This document shows, in pieces, positions 1 to 6,031 of a stretch of 10,820 nucleotides of DNA. The notes beneath the pieces are model-generated. The model had not been told where the DNA came from. It did no database searches and saw only the letters and a program-made list of their open reading frames with translations. The first letter of the stretch is position 1; each line of letters begins with the position of its first letter. A program made the translations under genes and the position numbers. Source of the stretch: Erysipelotrichaceae bacterium (GTDB lineage: Bacteria; Bacillota_I; Bacilli_A; Erysipelotrichales; Erysipelotrichaceae); assembly GCA_017511325.1 (NCBI GenBank), contig JAFWKS010000125.1, positions 1 to 10,820 of the forward strand, written 5' to 3'.

Positions 1-117
1 ATAGCCCATCCTGAGAGCTTCTCTAACACTGTTGCGTGCTTCTTCCGGTGACAGCATGTAGGTTCCGATCCCTACGACCGGACATTTGATTCCATTGTTT
101 AGCGTTAAGTATTCCAT
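1..117 (-). CDS. Aldo/keto reductase, N-terminal part (cut by window edge)
   Basis: Only the first 39 codons are inside the window; the rest lies to the left. The visible protein begins MEYLTLNNGIKCPVVGIGTY and continues through SPEEARNSVREALRMGY. This is the typical first strand and helix of the aldo/keto reductase superfamily: the xLNNGxxxPxxGxGT opening followed by a helix that leads to the (missing) catalytic Asp. Family members reduce aldehydes and ketones with NADPH in the cytoplasm; the substrate cannot be told from this piece. The start is supported by AGGAGG at 126-131, eight bases upstream. It is the last visible gene of the operon that begins with the flavodoxin, which suits a redox or detoxification role. 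The same reading frame is also open upstream to an ATG at 324, so a longer fused product is formally possible. Confidence 0.9.
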   Translation of the reverse strand, partial: MEYLTLNNGIKCPVVGIGTYMLSPEEARNSVREALRMGY

Positions 118-131
118 TGATTGATCCTCCT

Positions 132-324
132 TTAATATATGGATGCTCTGGAACTGGTGAATTTCCAGGATCCGTGTTCTTTTCTCAGGGTGAAATCTCC
201 CTGTAACTTCCAGGTGCTTTTTCCACCTCCGTAAACTGCCGCAACGACTTTGCTTCTCCCCGTCATCGTCGCTGTATCTCCAGTATTGCCGGTATAGTTC
301 TTTGATCTGTTCGATCTCGTTCAT
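132..324 (-). pseudogene. NTF2/SnoaL-like protein remnant with internal deletion
   Basis: Two pieces of one gene are visible. The ATG at 324 overlaps the stop of the preceding acetyltransferase (TGATG) and opens a frame reading MNEIEQIKELYRQYWRY. From about 281 down to the TAA at 132-134 a second frame reads GDTATMTGRSKVVAAVYGGG, then KSTWKLQGDFTLRKEHGSWK and FTSSRASIY. From memory, these match the N-terminus and C-terminus of small (about 120-130 residue) NTF2/SnoaL-like proteins. The central part, roughly 60 residues, is absent, and the pieces overlap at 273-282 in frames differing by one base. The stop sits directly on the ribosome site of the aldo/keto reductase, as expected of an operon gene. 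I read this as a deletion derivative. No intact product of this family can be made here. Confidence 0.72.
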
Positions 325-908
325 CATTCCTTCTGTTCTTTTGGATCGAGATAGCGGATCACTTTTGCAGGCACACCTCCGACAACGGCGTAAGCAGGTA
401 CATCTTTTGTGACAACAGCTCCGGCAGCAACCACGGCATATTCTCCTATCGTAACACCAGGACAGATCGTCACGTTCATGCCCAGCCAGGCATTCTTTTT
501 GATCAGGACTTTTCCATAGGTGTATATTGTATGCCGTTCATTCATATCGTGATTGATACTTGCGATCCTAAGCCCTGGTGCAGACATCACACCATCCTCA
601 AATTCGATCCCGCCGGATGCAGAGAGGATGGCGGAGTGATTGATGAATACCCCTTTTCCAAACTTTACGCGGTTCCCGAAATCACAAATGAACGGTGTCA
701 GGATGCGCACATCATCCAGCTTTCTGCCAAACAGTTCTTCCAGATGCGTAATATAGGATGAATCATCCGGCATTTTGGCATTTGCTTTTGCGCACAAGAC
801 CCTGGCCCTCATCATCTCTTCAACTGCTTCCTTGAAATAGGGTTCCTTATTGTTTGTGGGACCACCCTGATCCATCAGTTCATAGACATATCCTTTTGGG
901 TATTCCAT
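324..908 (-). CDS. Sugar O-acetyltransferase, maltose/galactoside acetyltransferase type (left-handed beta-helix)
   Basis: This 194-residue protein has the layout of the maltose/galactoside/nodulation acetyltransferases. It opens with a helical N-terminal region (about 1-60, with the EEMMRARVLCAKANA helix) and continues with hexapeptide-repeat coils from about 66 to 182. The stretch ASINHDMNERH contains the expected catalytic His (residue 120). The late coils WLGMNVTICPGVTIG, YAVVAAGAVVTKDVPAYAVV and GGVPAKVIRYL are hallmarks of the family and form the acetyl-CoA site. Such enzymes move acetyl from acetyl-CoA to a sugar hydroxyl and act as cytoplasmic trimers; the true acceptor is uncertain. 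The start is supported by GGAGG at 915-919, six bases upstream. It lies 18 bases after the flavodoxin stop, and its own stop overlaps the ATG of the next (broken) gene, so translation is probably coupled. Confidence 0.9.
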   Translation of the reverse strand: MEYPKGYVYELMDQGGPTNNKEPYFKEAVEEMMRARVLCAKANAKMPDDSSYITHLEELFGRKLDDVRILTPFICDFGNRVKFGKGVFINHSAILSASGGIEFEDGVMSAPGLRIASINHDMNERHTIYTYGKVLIKKNAWLGMNVTICPGVTIGEYAVVAAGAVVTKDVPAYAVVGGVPAKVIRYLDPKEQKE

Positions 909-926
909 CTTCTTCCTCCGCTTCTT

Positions 927-1448
927 TTATTTCAATCCATTGGCCGTCAGCCATTTTGCCAGTTTGTCATCAGAGTCAGCAGCTTTGCTGCCGGTGATGG
1001 ATAGACCATTTCTGATCTCTGCTCCGGGCGTGTATTTATTAAGGTCTCTTTCTGAATTTCCCATGCCGCTTCCTTCATTAGCACATAACGGCAGGATCGT
1101 TTTTCCTGAAAAGTCATATCTTTCCAGGAATGTCACGACCGCCATCGGCATCGTCCCCCAGTAGTTGGGATAAGCAAGGATAACAGTGTCATAATCATCG
1201 ATGTTGTCAAGATAATGCGTCAGTTCCGGTCTGGCGTTTTCCTTAAGGTCCTTTTTTGCCTCTTCAATGCAAGTCATATATACCGGTGAATAAGGATCTT
1301 TCATTTCAATTTTGAAGACATCGGCATCGACCATCTGTTTCATGTGGTTTACGACGACTTCTGTATTGCCCACTTTGATATATCTCATTGCTCCGCCAAA
1401 GTAGTTTTCATCAGCCCTTGAGAAGAAGGCGATCAGTGTTTTATTCAT
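927..1448 (-). CDS. Flavodoxin family protein
   Basis: The 173-residue product has a flavodoxin-like fold. It begins with the hydrophobic strand MNKTLIAFFSRADENY, where SRADENY takes the place of the FMN phosphate loop. It continues with DYDTVILAYPNYWGTMPMAV (a loop beside the flavin) and the late segment CANEGSGMGNS. These features fit the longer flavodoxin group common in Bacillota next to LysR and aldo/keto reductase genes. It should bind FMN and carry or donate electrons in the cytoplasm; whether it is a true electron carrier or an NAD(P)H-dependent reductase cannot be told. The start has AGGAGG at 1457-1462 with eight-base spacing. It is the first gene of the operon and is divergent from lysR, whose product is its most likely regulator. 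Confidence 0.88.
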   Translation of the reverse strand: MNKTLIAFFSRADENYFGGAMRYIKVGNTEVVVNHMKQMVDADVFKIEMKDPYSPVYMTCIEEAKKDLKENARPELTHYLDNIDDYDTVILAYPNYWGTMPMAVVTFLERYDFSGKTILPLCANEGSGMGNSERDLNKYTPGAEIRNGLSITGSKAADSDDKLAKWLTANGLK

Positions 1449-1474
1449 AAGTGTTTCCTCCTGTTTACAGTTTC

Positions 1475-1504
1475 ATTATAAAAACGCTTTATTGAATAGT
1501 CCAA
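1475..1504 (-). promoter_or_regulatory. Promoter of the flavodoxin operon
   Basis: On the minus strand TTGGAC (1499-1504) and a perfect TATAAT (1475-1480) are separated by 18 bases. Transcription would begin near 1468, giving a leader of about 20 bases that contains the AGGAGG site. The -35 overlaps the left arm of the AATTGA-N12-TCAATT dyad. Confidence 0.6.
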
Positions 1505-1521
1505 TTGAAATATGTTATAAT
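1492..1521 (+). promoter_or_regulatory. Promoter of the lysR gene
   Basis: TTGAAT (1492-1497) and a perfect TATAAT (1516-1521) are separated by 18 bases. The predicted start is about 17 bases before the ATG, and no clear ribosome site lies between them, so the leader is very short. It is back to back with the flavodoxin promoter, so a regulator bound here could affect both. Confidence 0.5.
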
Positions 1522-1526
1522 CAATT
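1503..1526. promoter_or_regulatory. Candidate LysR operator dyad
   Basis: AATTGA (1503-1508) and TCAATT (1521-1526) form perfect 6-base inverted arms 12 bases apart. The site contains T-N11-A spacings typical of LysR-family sites. It overlaps the flavodoxin -35 and the lysR -10, the classic place for autorepression and activation of the divergent operon. A second copy of ATTGAA occurs at 1491-1496, thirteen bases upstream of the one at 1504-1509. Binding is inferred from position and symmetry only. Confidence 0.45.
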
Positions 1527-1545
1527 TAAATTTTAAATAACTAAA

Positions 1546-2433
1546 ATGAACACGAAACAGATAGATTACTGCATAGAATTAGCCCATACTTTGAATTTCA
1601 GCCGTGCTGCGGATAATGTTTTCGTCTCGCAACCTACCTTCTCCTATCAGATAAAACTTCTGGAAGAAGAGGTAGGTTTCAGGATCTTTGAAAGAAACGG
1701 AAAAGGTGCTGTATTGACACCGGCAGGAAGTCAGTTCGTTTCCTTTCTGATCACCATGAGGGAAGATCTCAAGCGAGCTATAGAACAGGGCCAGAACTTC
1801 AACGTCAGGTATAAGGATGATGTCTCGATCGTGCTTATGGTATGGCAGGCTCTTTATTTCCTTCCGGAAGCGATACAGCTTTTTGCGAAAGAAGAACCGG
1901 ATGTACAGATCACGCCATTATTTCAGTACGAAAACAGTATAGAGACTTTCTTAAACAACAAGGCGGATATCGTGTTTGCTCTAAAAGAACAGACGAAACA
2001 GATCCCCGGTATCAATGTAGTAGATCTGTTTGAAAGCAGGATCTATCTCATTGCAAAGCGAGATGATCCACTTGCCGCAAAAAACCTTATCCGCGAAGAA
2101 GACCTCTATGGACGCACATTGATGGTAGGAGGAGGTTCCCCTCAGGCACTAAAAGCCGTGCAGCATCGTCTTATCGCTTCAGGCAGGATCGATTATTTCA
2201 ACAGTTCCGACCACGATACTACGAGGATCAATGTTGCGGCAGGAAGAGGTGTATGTCTTGCGCCAGGCTTTCTAAATGACCACAGCAGCCAGTTTGCCTG
2301 GATCCCTTTTGATTGCGAAGAACGCTTCCATTGTGTCCTTTGCATGCACAAAGAAGATCACAGGGAAAGCGTAAAATCTTTTATCAGGATATTGAAAAAA
2401 CTATATTCCGATGCAGTGGCTTTCCCATTATGA
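1546..2433 (+). CDS. LysR-family transcriptional regulator
   Basis: The product has 295 residues, the usual LysR length. Residues 1-60 form the winged helix-turn-helix: MNTKQIDYCIELAHTLNFSR, then AADNVFVSQPTFSYQIKLLE and EEVGFRIFERNG, with the conserved AA..VSQP.SxQIxxLE pattern. From about residue 90 a periplasmic-binding-protein-like effector domain follows, with DDVSIVLMVWQ opening the first strand and a hinge around residues 160-185. It should bind DNA as a tetramer and respond to a small molecule of unknown identity. It is divergent from the flavodoxin operon, which it most likely controls, along with its own gene. The start is chosen because the DNA-binding domain begins there, although no strong ribosome site precedes it. 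No terminator with a good T-run separates it from the convergent GNAT gene. Confidence 0.93.
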   Translation: MNTKQIDYCIELAHTLNFSRAADNVFVSQPTFSYQIKLLEEEVGFRIFERNGKGAVLTPAGSQFVSFLITMREDLKRAIEQGQNFNVRYKDDVSIVLMVWQALYFLPEAIQLFAKEEPDVQITPLFQYENSIETFLNNKADIVFALKEQTKQIPGINVVDLFESRIYLIAKRDDPLAAKNLIREEDLYGRTLMVGGGSPQALKAVQHRLIASGRIDYFNSSDHDTTRINVAAGRGVCLAPGFLNDHSSQFAWIPFDCEERFHCVLCMHKEDHRESVKSFIRILKKLYSDAVAFPL

Positions 2434-2491
2434 TCTTGAGTAGATTCGATCATTGGTCGGTTCATCTGATCCAAATAGATCTTAAAAGGAA

Positions 2492-2515
2492 TTTCTTTAA
2501 ACACAACGAAAGAAA
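2492..2515. repeat. Weak A/T-rich inverted repeat between convergent genes
   Basis: TTTCTTT (2492-2498) and AAAGAAA (2509-2515) form a 7-base stem around a 10-base loop in the 101-base gap between lysR and the GNAT gene. It has a single G-C pair, so it is at best a poor terminator. Nothing else in the gap looks like one. Confidence 0.25.
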
Positions 2516-2524
2516 AACTATCTA

Positions 2525-2538
2525 ATAAACATGTTTAT
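2525..2538. repeat. 14-base perfect palindrome at the GNAT stop codon
   Basis: ATAAACATGTTTAT reads the same on both strands and contains the TAA stop of the GNAT gene (2535-2537). With no loop it is more like a protein-binding site than a terminator, or it may be chance in A/T-rich DNA. Confidence 0.4.
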
Positions 2539-2987
2539 CGATGGATATAAAGTCCGCTTTCGTTTGATTCCCCATCACAATGAACCATGCAGAAAAACTG
2601 CCAGCCATATCTTTCATAAAAACCGATATGGTCTGTCACCAGATAGACAGGGCTGATACCTTTAGTTTTCAGATCATTTACTGCCATATCAAGCAAATGT
2701 CCTGCAATGCCTTTGCGGCGATAATCTTCTTCTGTATACACGGCACAGATATTCGGACTCAGATCTTTTCTGTCATGAAAGTCATTTTCTATAACGCCTG
2801 TTCCGCCAACGATCTTGTCTTCATCCAGGCACAGATACCATCCATACTCTGTTTCTGAACTAAGGTAGCTTTCCATACATTCCAGATAGACCTCTTTCGG
2901 AACGCCCCACTTGCTGTGAAACCATGCTGCTGCCGCATCTTTGAGCGATGGATCATCTCTTAATGTGATAAAAGAAAACTTTTTCAT
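2535..2987 (-). CDS. GNAT-family N-acetyltransferase
   Basis: The product has 150 residues from the chosen start (MKKFSFITLRDDPSLKDAAA). The GNAT core is clear: CAVYTEEDYRRKGIAGHLL (about residues 82-100) carries the R-R-K-G-I-A acetyl-CoA pyrophosphate loop, DKIVGGTGVIEN is the preceding strand pair, and FYERYGWQFF near the C-terminus is the usual closing strand. Such proteins acetylate an amine of a small molecule or a protein; the substrate is unknown. A longer frame begins with TTG at 3002, but the ATG at 2987 is preferred because GGGGAAG (2994-3000) sits six bases upstream. A TATAAT on the minus strand at 3026-3031 may be its -10, though no good -35 was found. It stands alone, convergent with lysR and cut off from the upstream lipoprotein gene by a terminator. 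Confidence 0.88.
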   Translation of the reverse strand: MKKFSFITLRDDPSLKDAAAAWFHSKWGVPKEVYLECMESYLSSETEYGWYLCLDEDKIVGGTGVIENDFHDRKDLSPNICAVYTEEDYRRKGIAGHLLDMAVNDLKTKGISPVYLVTDHIGFYERYGWQFFCMVHCDGESNESGLYIHR

Positions 2988-3160
2988 ATCTATCTTCCCC
3001 AACGGTGATTTAAAACATCTTTTATATTATATAGGACCATATAGAAGATCACCTGTTCATTTGAAAGATTTATCGGATAATCGTTTCAAACTTAAAGGAA
3101 TAATCAGTAGAAGAAAACATTCAGAAATATCCCAGGAAATATTTTAATATCCTAATGTTT

Positions 3161-3191
3161 AAAAAAGACAAGCCATCAACGCTTGTCTTTT
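3161..3191 (-). terminator. Rho-independent terminator of the acidic lipoprotein gene
   Basis: GACAAGC (3167-3173) pairs with GCTTGTC (3181-3187) around a 7-base loop, and flanking AAAA/TTTT extends the stem. On the minus strand the stem is followed by six T residues (A-run at 3161-3166). It lies about 20 bases after the lipoprotein stop and keeps that transcript out of the GNAT gene. It could also work in the other direction. Confidence 0.8.
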
Positions 3192-3208
3192 CATGATAAT
3201 TTGAATAT

Positions 3209-3874
3209 CTAATCCTGTCCTCTGGTAAATACCAGCATCGCATAATCTTCTTCCGACATATACAGGGTCGAATAGATATATTCTCTTCCTTCGTAGGCAA
3301 AATAGGAATAAAGATAGATGATGAGTTCTTCTTCCTGGTCAATGAGTTTTACCCCATCGCCTTCAAAGCCTCCCTCAAAGGTAGAATAACCTACATCTTC
3401 ATCGCTCACTTCAACAATCTCATCGTTATACTGATCATAACGCGGATGCAGGTTTATATAGAATATTGCATTCTCCATATCGATATCGATATCGGACAGG
3501 CCTATCTCATTAAAGACAGAACCGCCATTGGAATTATCTGTCAGATAGTAGATCCTGTATTTCCATTCACCAGGCATGTAGCTGGCATAAGGATAATAGG
3601 CATCTTCAGGAAAACCGGAATACATCCATTCCTCCAGGAAATCAAAATCAGAAAAATCCACTTCTTTCTTGGAAGATGTAAAAGGATTGAAGGAAGCCCT
3701 GGTGACCTCCGTCGAGATCTCCTTATCACTGATGGAGCGGGCAAGTGGACCGCTGACCGGTTCAGTCTTTTCAATAGCCATGCTATTGTCCGGCGTTGCT
3801 GCTTCATTGGTTGCACAGCCAAACAGACACGCAAACATCAGCAAAGATACAAACATAAGTGATAATTTTTTCAT
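3209..3874 (-). CDS. Acidic lipoprotein of unknown family
   Basis: From the chosen start the product has 221 residues. It opens with a lipoprotein signal: MKK, a hydrophobic core LSLMFVSLLMFACL and the lipobox LFGC, so Cys20 should be lipid-modified and the mature protein held on the outer face of the membrane. Residues 21-70 look like an extended linker. From 70 on the protein is rich in Asp, Glu, Tyr and Phe (for example FSDFDFLEEWMYSGFPEDAY and DIDIDMENAIFYINLHPRYD), suggesting a compact, strongly acidic beta-rich domain. I do not recognise the family. The upstream ATG at 3907 is less likely, since AAGGAG (3881-3886) lies six bases before 3874. It is followed by a terminator and preceded by its own -10, so it is probably transcribed alone. 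Confidence 0.85.
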   Translation of the reverse strand: MKKLSLMFVSLLMFACLFGCATNEAATPDNSMAIEKTEPVSGPLARSISDKEISTEVTRASFNPFTSSKKEVDFSDFDFLEEWMYSGFPEDAYYPYASYMPGEWKYRIYYLTDNSNGGSVFNEIGLSDIDIDMENAIFYINLHPRYDQYNDEIVEVSDEDVGYSTFEGGFEGDGVKLIDQEEELIIYLYSYFAYEGREYIYSTLYMSEEDYAMLVFTRGQD

Positions 3875-3923
3875 TATCAGCTCCTTTCTGCCAAAGTGGC
3901 CATACATTTTTATCTACGTACCT

Positions 3924-3941
3924 ATTATACAGTAACGTAAC
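3924..3941 (-). promoter_or_regulatory. Probable -10 of the lipoprotein gene, with a tandem GTTAC repeat
   Basis: On the minus strand TATAAT (3924-3929) lies 50 bases before the lipoprotein start. Directly upstream is GTTACGTTAC (3932-3941), two copies of GTTAC. No matching -35 is seen at 16-18 bases, so the promoter may depend on an activator; that is inference. Confidence 0.35.
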
Positions 3942-3974
3942 GCAACATTTTAATATTACAAATATGTGATGTTT

Positions 3975-3999
3975 TGTGAATAAATTTTATTTTTTCACA
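3975..3999. repeat. A/T-rich hairpin downstream of the large surface-protein gene
   Basis: TGTGAA (3975-3980) pairs with TTCACA (3994-3999), and after one T-T mismatch four more A-T pairs form around a three-base loop. It lies 34 bases past the stop of the 601-residue gene. No T-run follows on the minus strand, so it is a weak terminator candidate at best; no better one is seen here. Confidence 0.3.
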
Positions 4000-4032
4000 C
4001 ATCATGATCATTATTTTTAATAAATGTCGCTT

Positions 4033-5838
4033 CTATCTTAATGAGCTTGGCAGTGTGGCTGCAAACTGATCTCTGTTCCTGCGGCTGTTGATCGAAAGTA
4101 TAAACAGGGAAATGATCAGGATATCCATGGAATAGATGACGATCTTTTTCATCATTGCCGATCTGTTGAAAGGTGTTTCAATACCGGTCGTCGGCGGAAC
4201 GAAACGTACAACGATCTTTTCTTCTTCATCCGATGAAGAATCTCCACCTCCAGAAGGAGCCGGCTGAGGATCTTCTTTTTCATAATCTACGCTGAAACTG
4301 ATCCCTCCGCCATATGGAACGTTGAGGATATAACGCCCCTGCGCATCTCTTTCCAGTTTTTCGTTATTATTGTAGGCATTTACGATTTTATAGCCATCAT
4401 TGACCTTCAGCAGAAGTTCATCTTCTACATTTGCCACATCGTAATCATGACTTTTGTTAAGAGTTTCGCCATTGGCTTTTACCACATTGAAGATATCTTC
4501 TTCGCCCTCCTCTATTCTAACGATATAGTTTATCAATGGGCTGGCCGGATCATCCACTGTAGCTCTTGTATTCTGTTCGATCTTCCAGAGCGTGAGGCTA
4601 AAGTTTTCATTTGATAAGATCGATCCTTCCGTAAGTGAGATCGGAGTATTGGCTTGAAGTGTCCCATCGATGAGGATATCGACATTTCCTGAACCGCCAA
4701 TATTCAGCACAATACCAGTGTCAGCCTTAACATCCCCTTTTATAATGACCTGAACATTTTCGTTTCCTCTTTGATTGAATTGACTGCTCAGTTCTTCCAG
4801 TTCTTCTTCCGTGAGGGCTCTGCCCAGTTTTTCTTTCAGCTGGTCGATGATCTCTTGAGGGATTATGCTTCTGCTTCCTTCTTCCATGTTGTTTCTGGCT
4901 GAGATCTCAAGAGCTGTTCCTTCTTCCTTTATACTTACGGAATCGGCCGTAACTGTGACGCTGCCGTTATTAAGAGCTTCAGCCTTTATTCCAGTGCCAT
5001 TAGTGACGTTTATATCTTCGCTGACTATTGTTGTGCTGGCAGCCCCGATTGCATAGGCGTTGTCTCCGATACCGTTAACTACCTCAACATCTTTGCTGAG
5101 GACTTCCGTCTGGCCAAGCATCGAACTCGCTTTCACGCCATTCCCCTGTTCGACTGCTATGTTCCCGCTTGTTACATCAACACTGCTTCCGTTCATTCGC
5201 GCTGAAGCGTTTATGCCATCTCCACTACTGATCGTAATATTGCCGGTCTCTATTTCCGCACTGGCAGTCTTGTTGCCGGAAAAACCGGCAAGGGCATCTG
5301 CTTTCAGACCGGCCTCATCCGGTTTTGGCGTGCTGTTTTCTAAGATGATGTCTCCGGTTGAAACTTTGGCACTGGATCCGCCCTCAAACATCGAATCGAC
5401 ATCGATCCGCACACCGGCGGCGACCGTTTCACCTTTCATACTGATGCCTTTTAGATTCACATCTTCAGTACTCACATCAGCCTTGCCTCCATCCATCACA
5501 TCGATATTGACCGCATAGTAATTTCCTTCGGATTTGAAATCATTGTTTAAAGTTACAACGCCGGTTTCAACTTTCGCTGTATAGCCATCCGATGCCGAAA
5601 CATCCAGGGCATAACCGCTTCCGCTTTCGCTTTCCGGATTATTTTCTACCTCGATGTCTCCAATGTCGGTTTTTATAACATCCTCTTTATCAGCGTCGAC
5701 ATGAACGGTCTCCGTAACGATCGTCACGACAACTTCCCCTTTGTGTTCATCATCGGCTTTGATCACCGCAGGCATGAATATCCTCACTATGCAAAGTAAT
5801 GCCAGCAATCCTTTGATCAGATTATTTTTCTCCATCAT
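4033..5838 (-). CDS. Secreted repeat-rich surface protein with beta-helix-like coils and a possible sortase-like C-terminus
   Basis: The product has 601 residues from ATG 5838, chosen because AAGGAG with six-base spacing (5845-5850) precedes it. A signal peptide (MMEKNNLIKGLLALLCIVRI, cleavage likely after VIKA at about 28) leads to nine degenerate repeats from about 54 to 315. Each holds a T/S-G-D/N-I-x-V strand, then a turn, then G-I-K-A-x-A: ETGNITISSGDGINASARMN, TSGNIAVEQGNGVKASSM and VSEDINVTNGTGIKAEAL are the clearest. Repeat spacing falls from 32-37 to 24-26 residues. This suggests a parallel beta-helix. A helical insert (324-352), further strands, a module ending in YGGGISFSVDYE, and an acidic Ser/Gly linker follow. 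The C-terminus has VPPTTG (547-552), a hydrophobic segment (566-583) and RRNR, like a sortase signal with Pro in place of Leu, but the 18-residue tail is long. A simple membrane anchor is the alternative. No binding partner can be named. Confidence 0.82.
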   Translation of the reverse strand: MMEKNNLIKGLLALLCIVRIFMPAVIKADDEHKGEVVVTIVTETVHVDADKEDVIKTDIGDIEVENNPESESGSGYALDVSASDGYTAKVETGVVTLNNDFKSEGNYYAVNIDVMDGGKADVSTEDVNLKGISMKGETVAAGVRIDVDSMFEGGSSAKVSTGDIILENSTPKPDEAGLKADALAGFSGNKTASAEIETGNITISSGDGINASARMNGSSVDVTSGNIAVEQGNGVKASSMLGQTEVLSKDVEVVNGIGDNAYAIGAASTTIVSEDINVTNGTGIKAEALNNGSVTVTADSVSIKEEGTALEISARNNMEEGSRSIIPQEIIDQLKEKLGRALTEEELEELSSQFNQRGNENVQVIIKGDVKADTGIVLNIGGSGNVDILIDGTLQANTPISLTEGSILSNENFSLTLWKIEQNTRATVDDPASPLINYIVRIEEGEEDIFNVVKANGETLNKSHDYDVANVEDELLLKVNDGYKIVNAYNNNEKLERDAQGRYILNVPYGGGISFSVDYEKEDPQPAPSGGGDSSSDEEEKIVVRFVPPTTGIETPFNRSAMMKKIVIYSMDILIISLFILSINSRRNRDQFAATLPSSLR

Positions 5839-5858
5839 ATGAAACTCCTTCCTCATCA

Positions 5859-5936
5859 GATTTTTTAATAAAGGCATAAATAAAATAGTTATTCAGCAGA
5901 ATTTTTTCTCATTTTATCAATTGGATTTTTTAATAA
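5859..5936. repeat. 13-base direct repeat upstream of the large surface-protein gene
   Basis: GATTTTTTAATAA occurs at 5859-5871 and again at 5924-5936, 65 bases apart. The pair lies within the upstream region of the 5838 start, a place where regulator sites would be expected. A chance A/T-rich match is also possible. No convincing promoter was found between 5878 and 6004. Confidence 0.4.
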
Positions 5937-6004
5937 GAAGAGCTTTTGTTTCAATGGCAGCAAATTAGAGCCAGGCGGTTAAAATCGTTGCCTAAATTGT
6001 GCAT

Positions 6005-6030
6005 AAAAAAACCGAGCATTAATACTCGGC
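6005..6030 (-). terminator. Rho-independent terminator of the beta-helix lipoprotein gene
   Basis: On the minus strand CCGAG (plus-strand 6025-6029) pairs with CTCGG (plus-strand 6012-6016) around an 8-base loop, and is followed by seven T residues (A-run at 6005-6011). The stem begins one or two bases after the stop codon at 6032-6034. This separates the lipoprotein from the 601-residue surface-protein gene. Confidence 0.88.
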
Positions 6031-6031
6031 A

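Noticed and set aside
2535..3002. Longer GNAT start at TTG 3002
   Set aside because: The ATG at 2987 has a GGGGAAG ribosome site six bases upstream, which the TTG start would place inside the coding region.
3003..3160. Possible additional gene between the GNAT and lipoprotein genes
   Set aside because: Frames on both strands are short, lack ribosome sites and resemble no family; the space fits a promoter region followed by a terminator.
3446..3862. 138-codon plus-strand frame opposite the acidic lipoprotein gene
   Set aside because: It lacks a ribosome site and any known domain, while the opposite strand has a full lipoprotein signal, ribosome site and terminator.
5060..5518. 152-codon plus-strand frame opposite the large surface-protein gene
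   Set aside because: It is fully antisense to the repeat region, is rich in Pro, Ser, Thr and Leu as expected from the reverse of Gly/Ser/Asp/Val repeats, and has no ribosome site.
5973..5993. Imperfect inverted repeat AGGCGG...TTGCCT
   Set aside because: The stem depends on three G-U pairs on one strand only and has no T-run, so no role can be supported.
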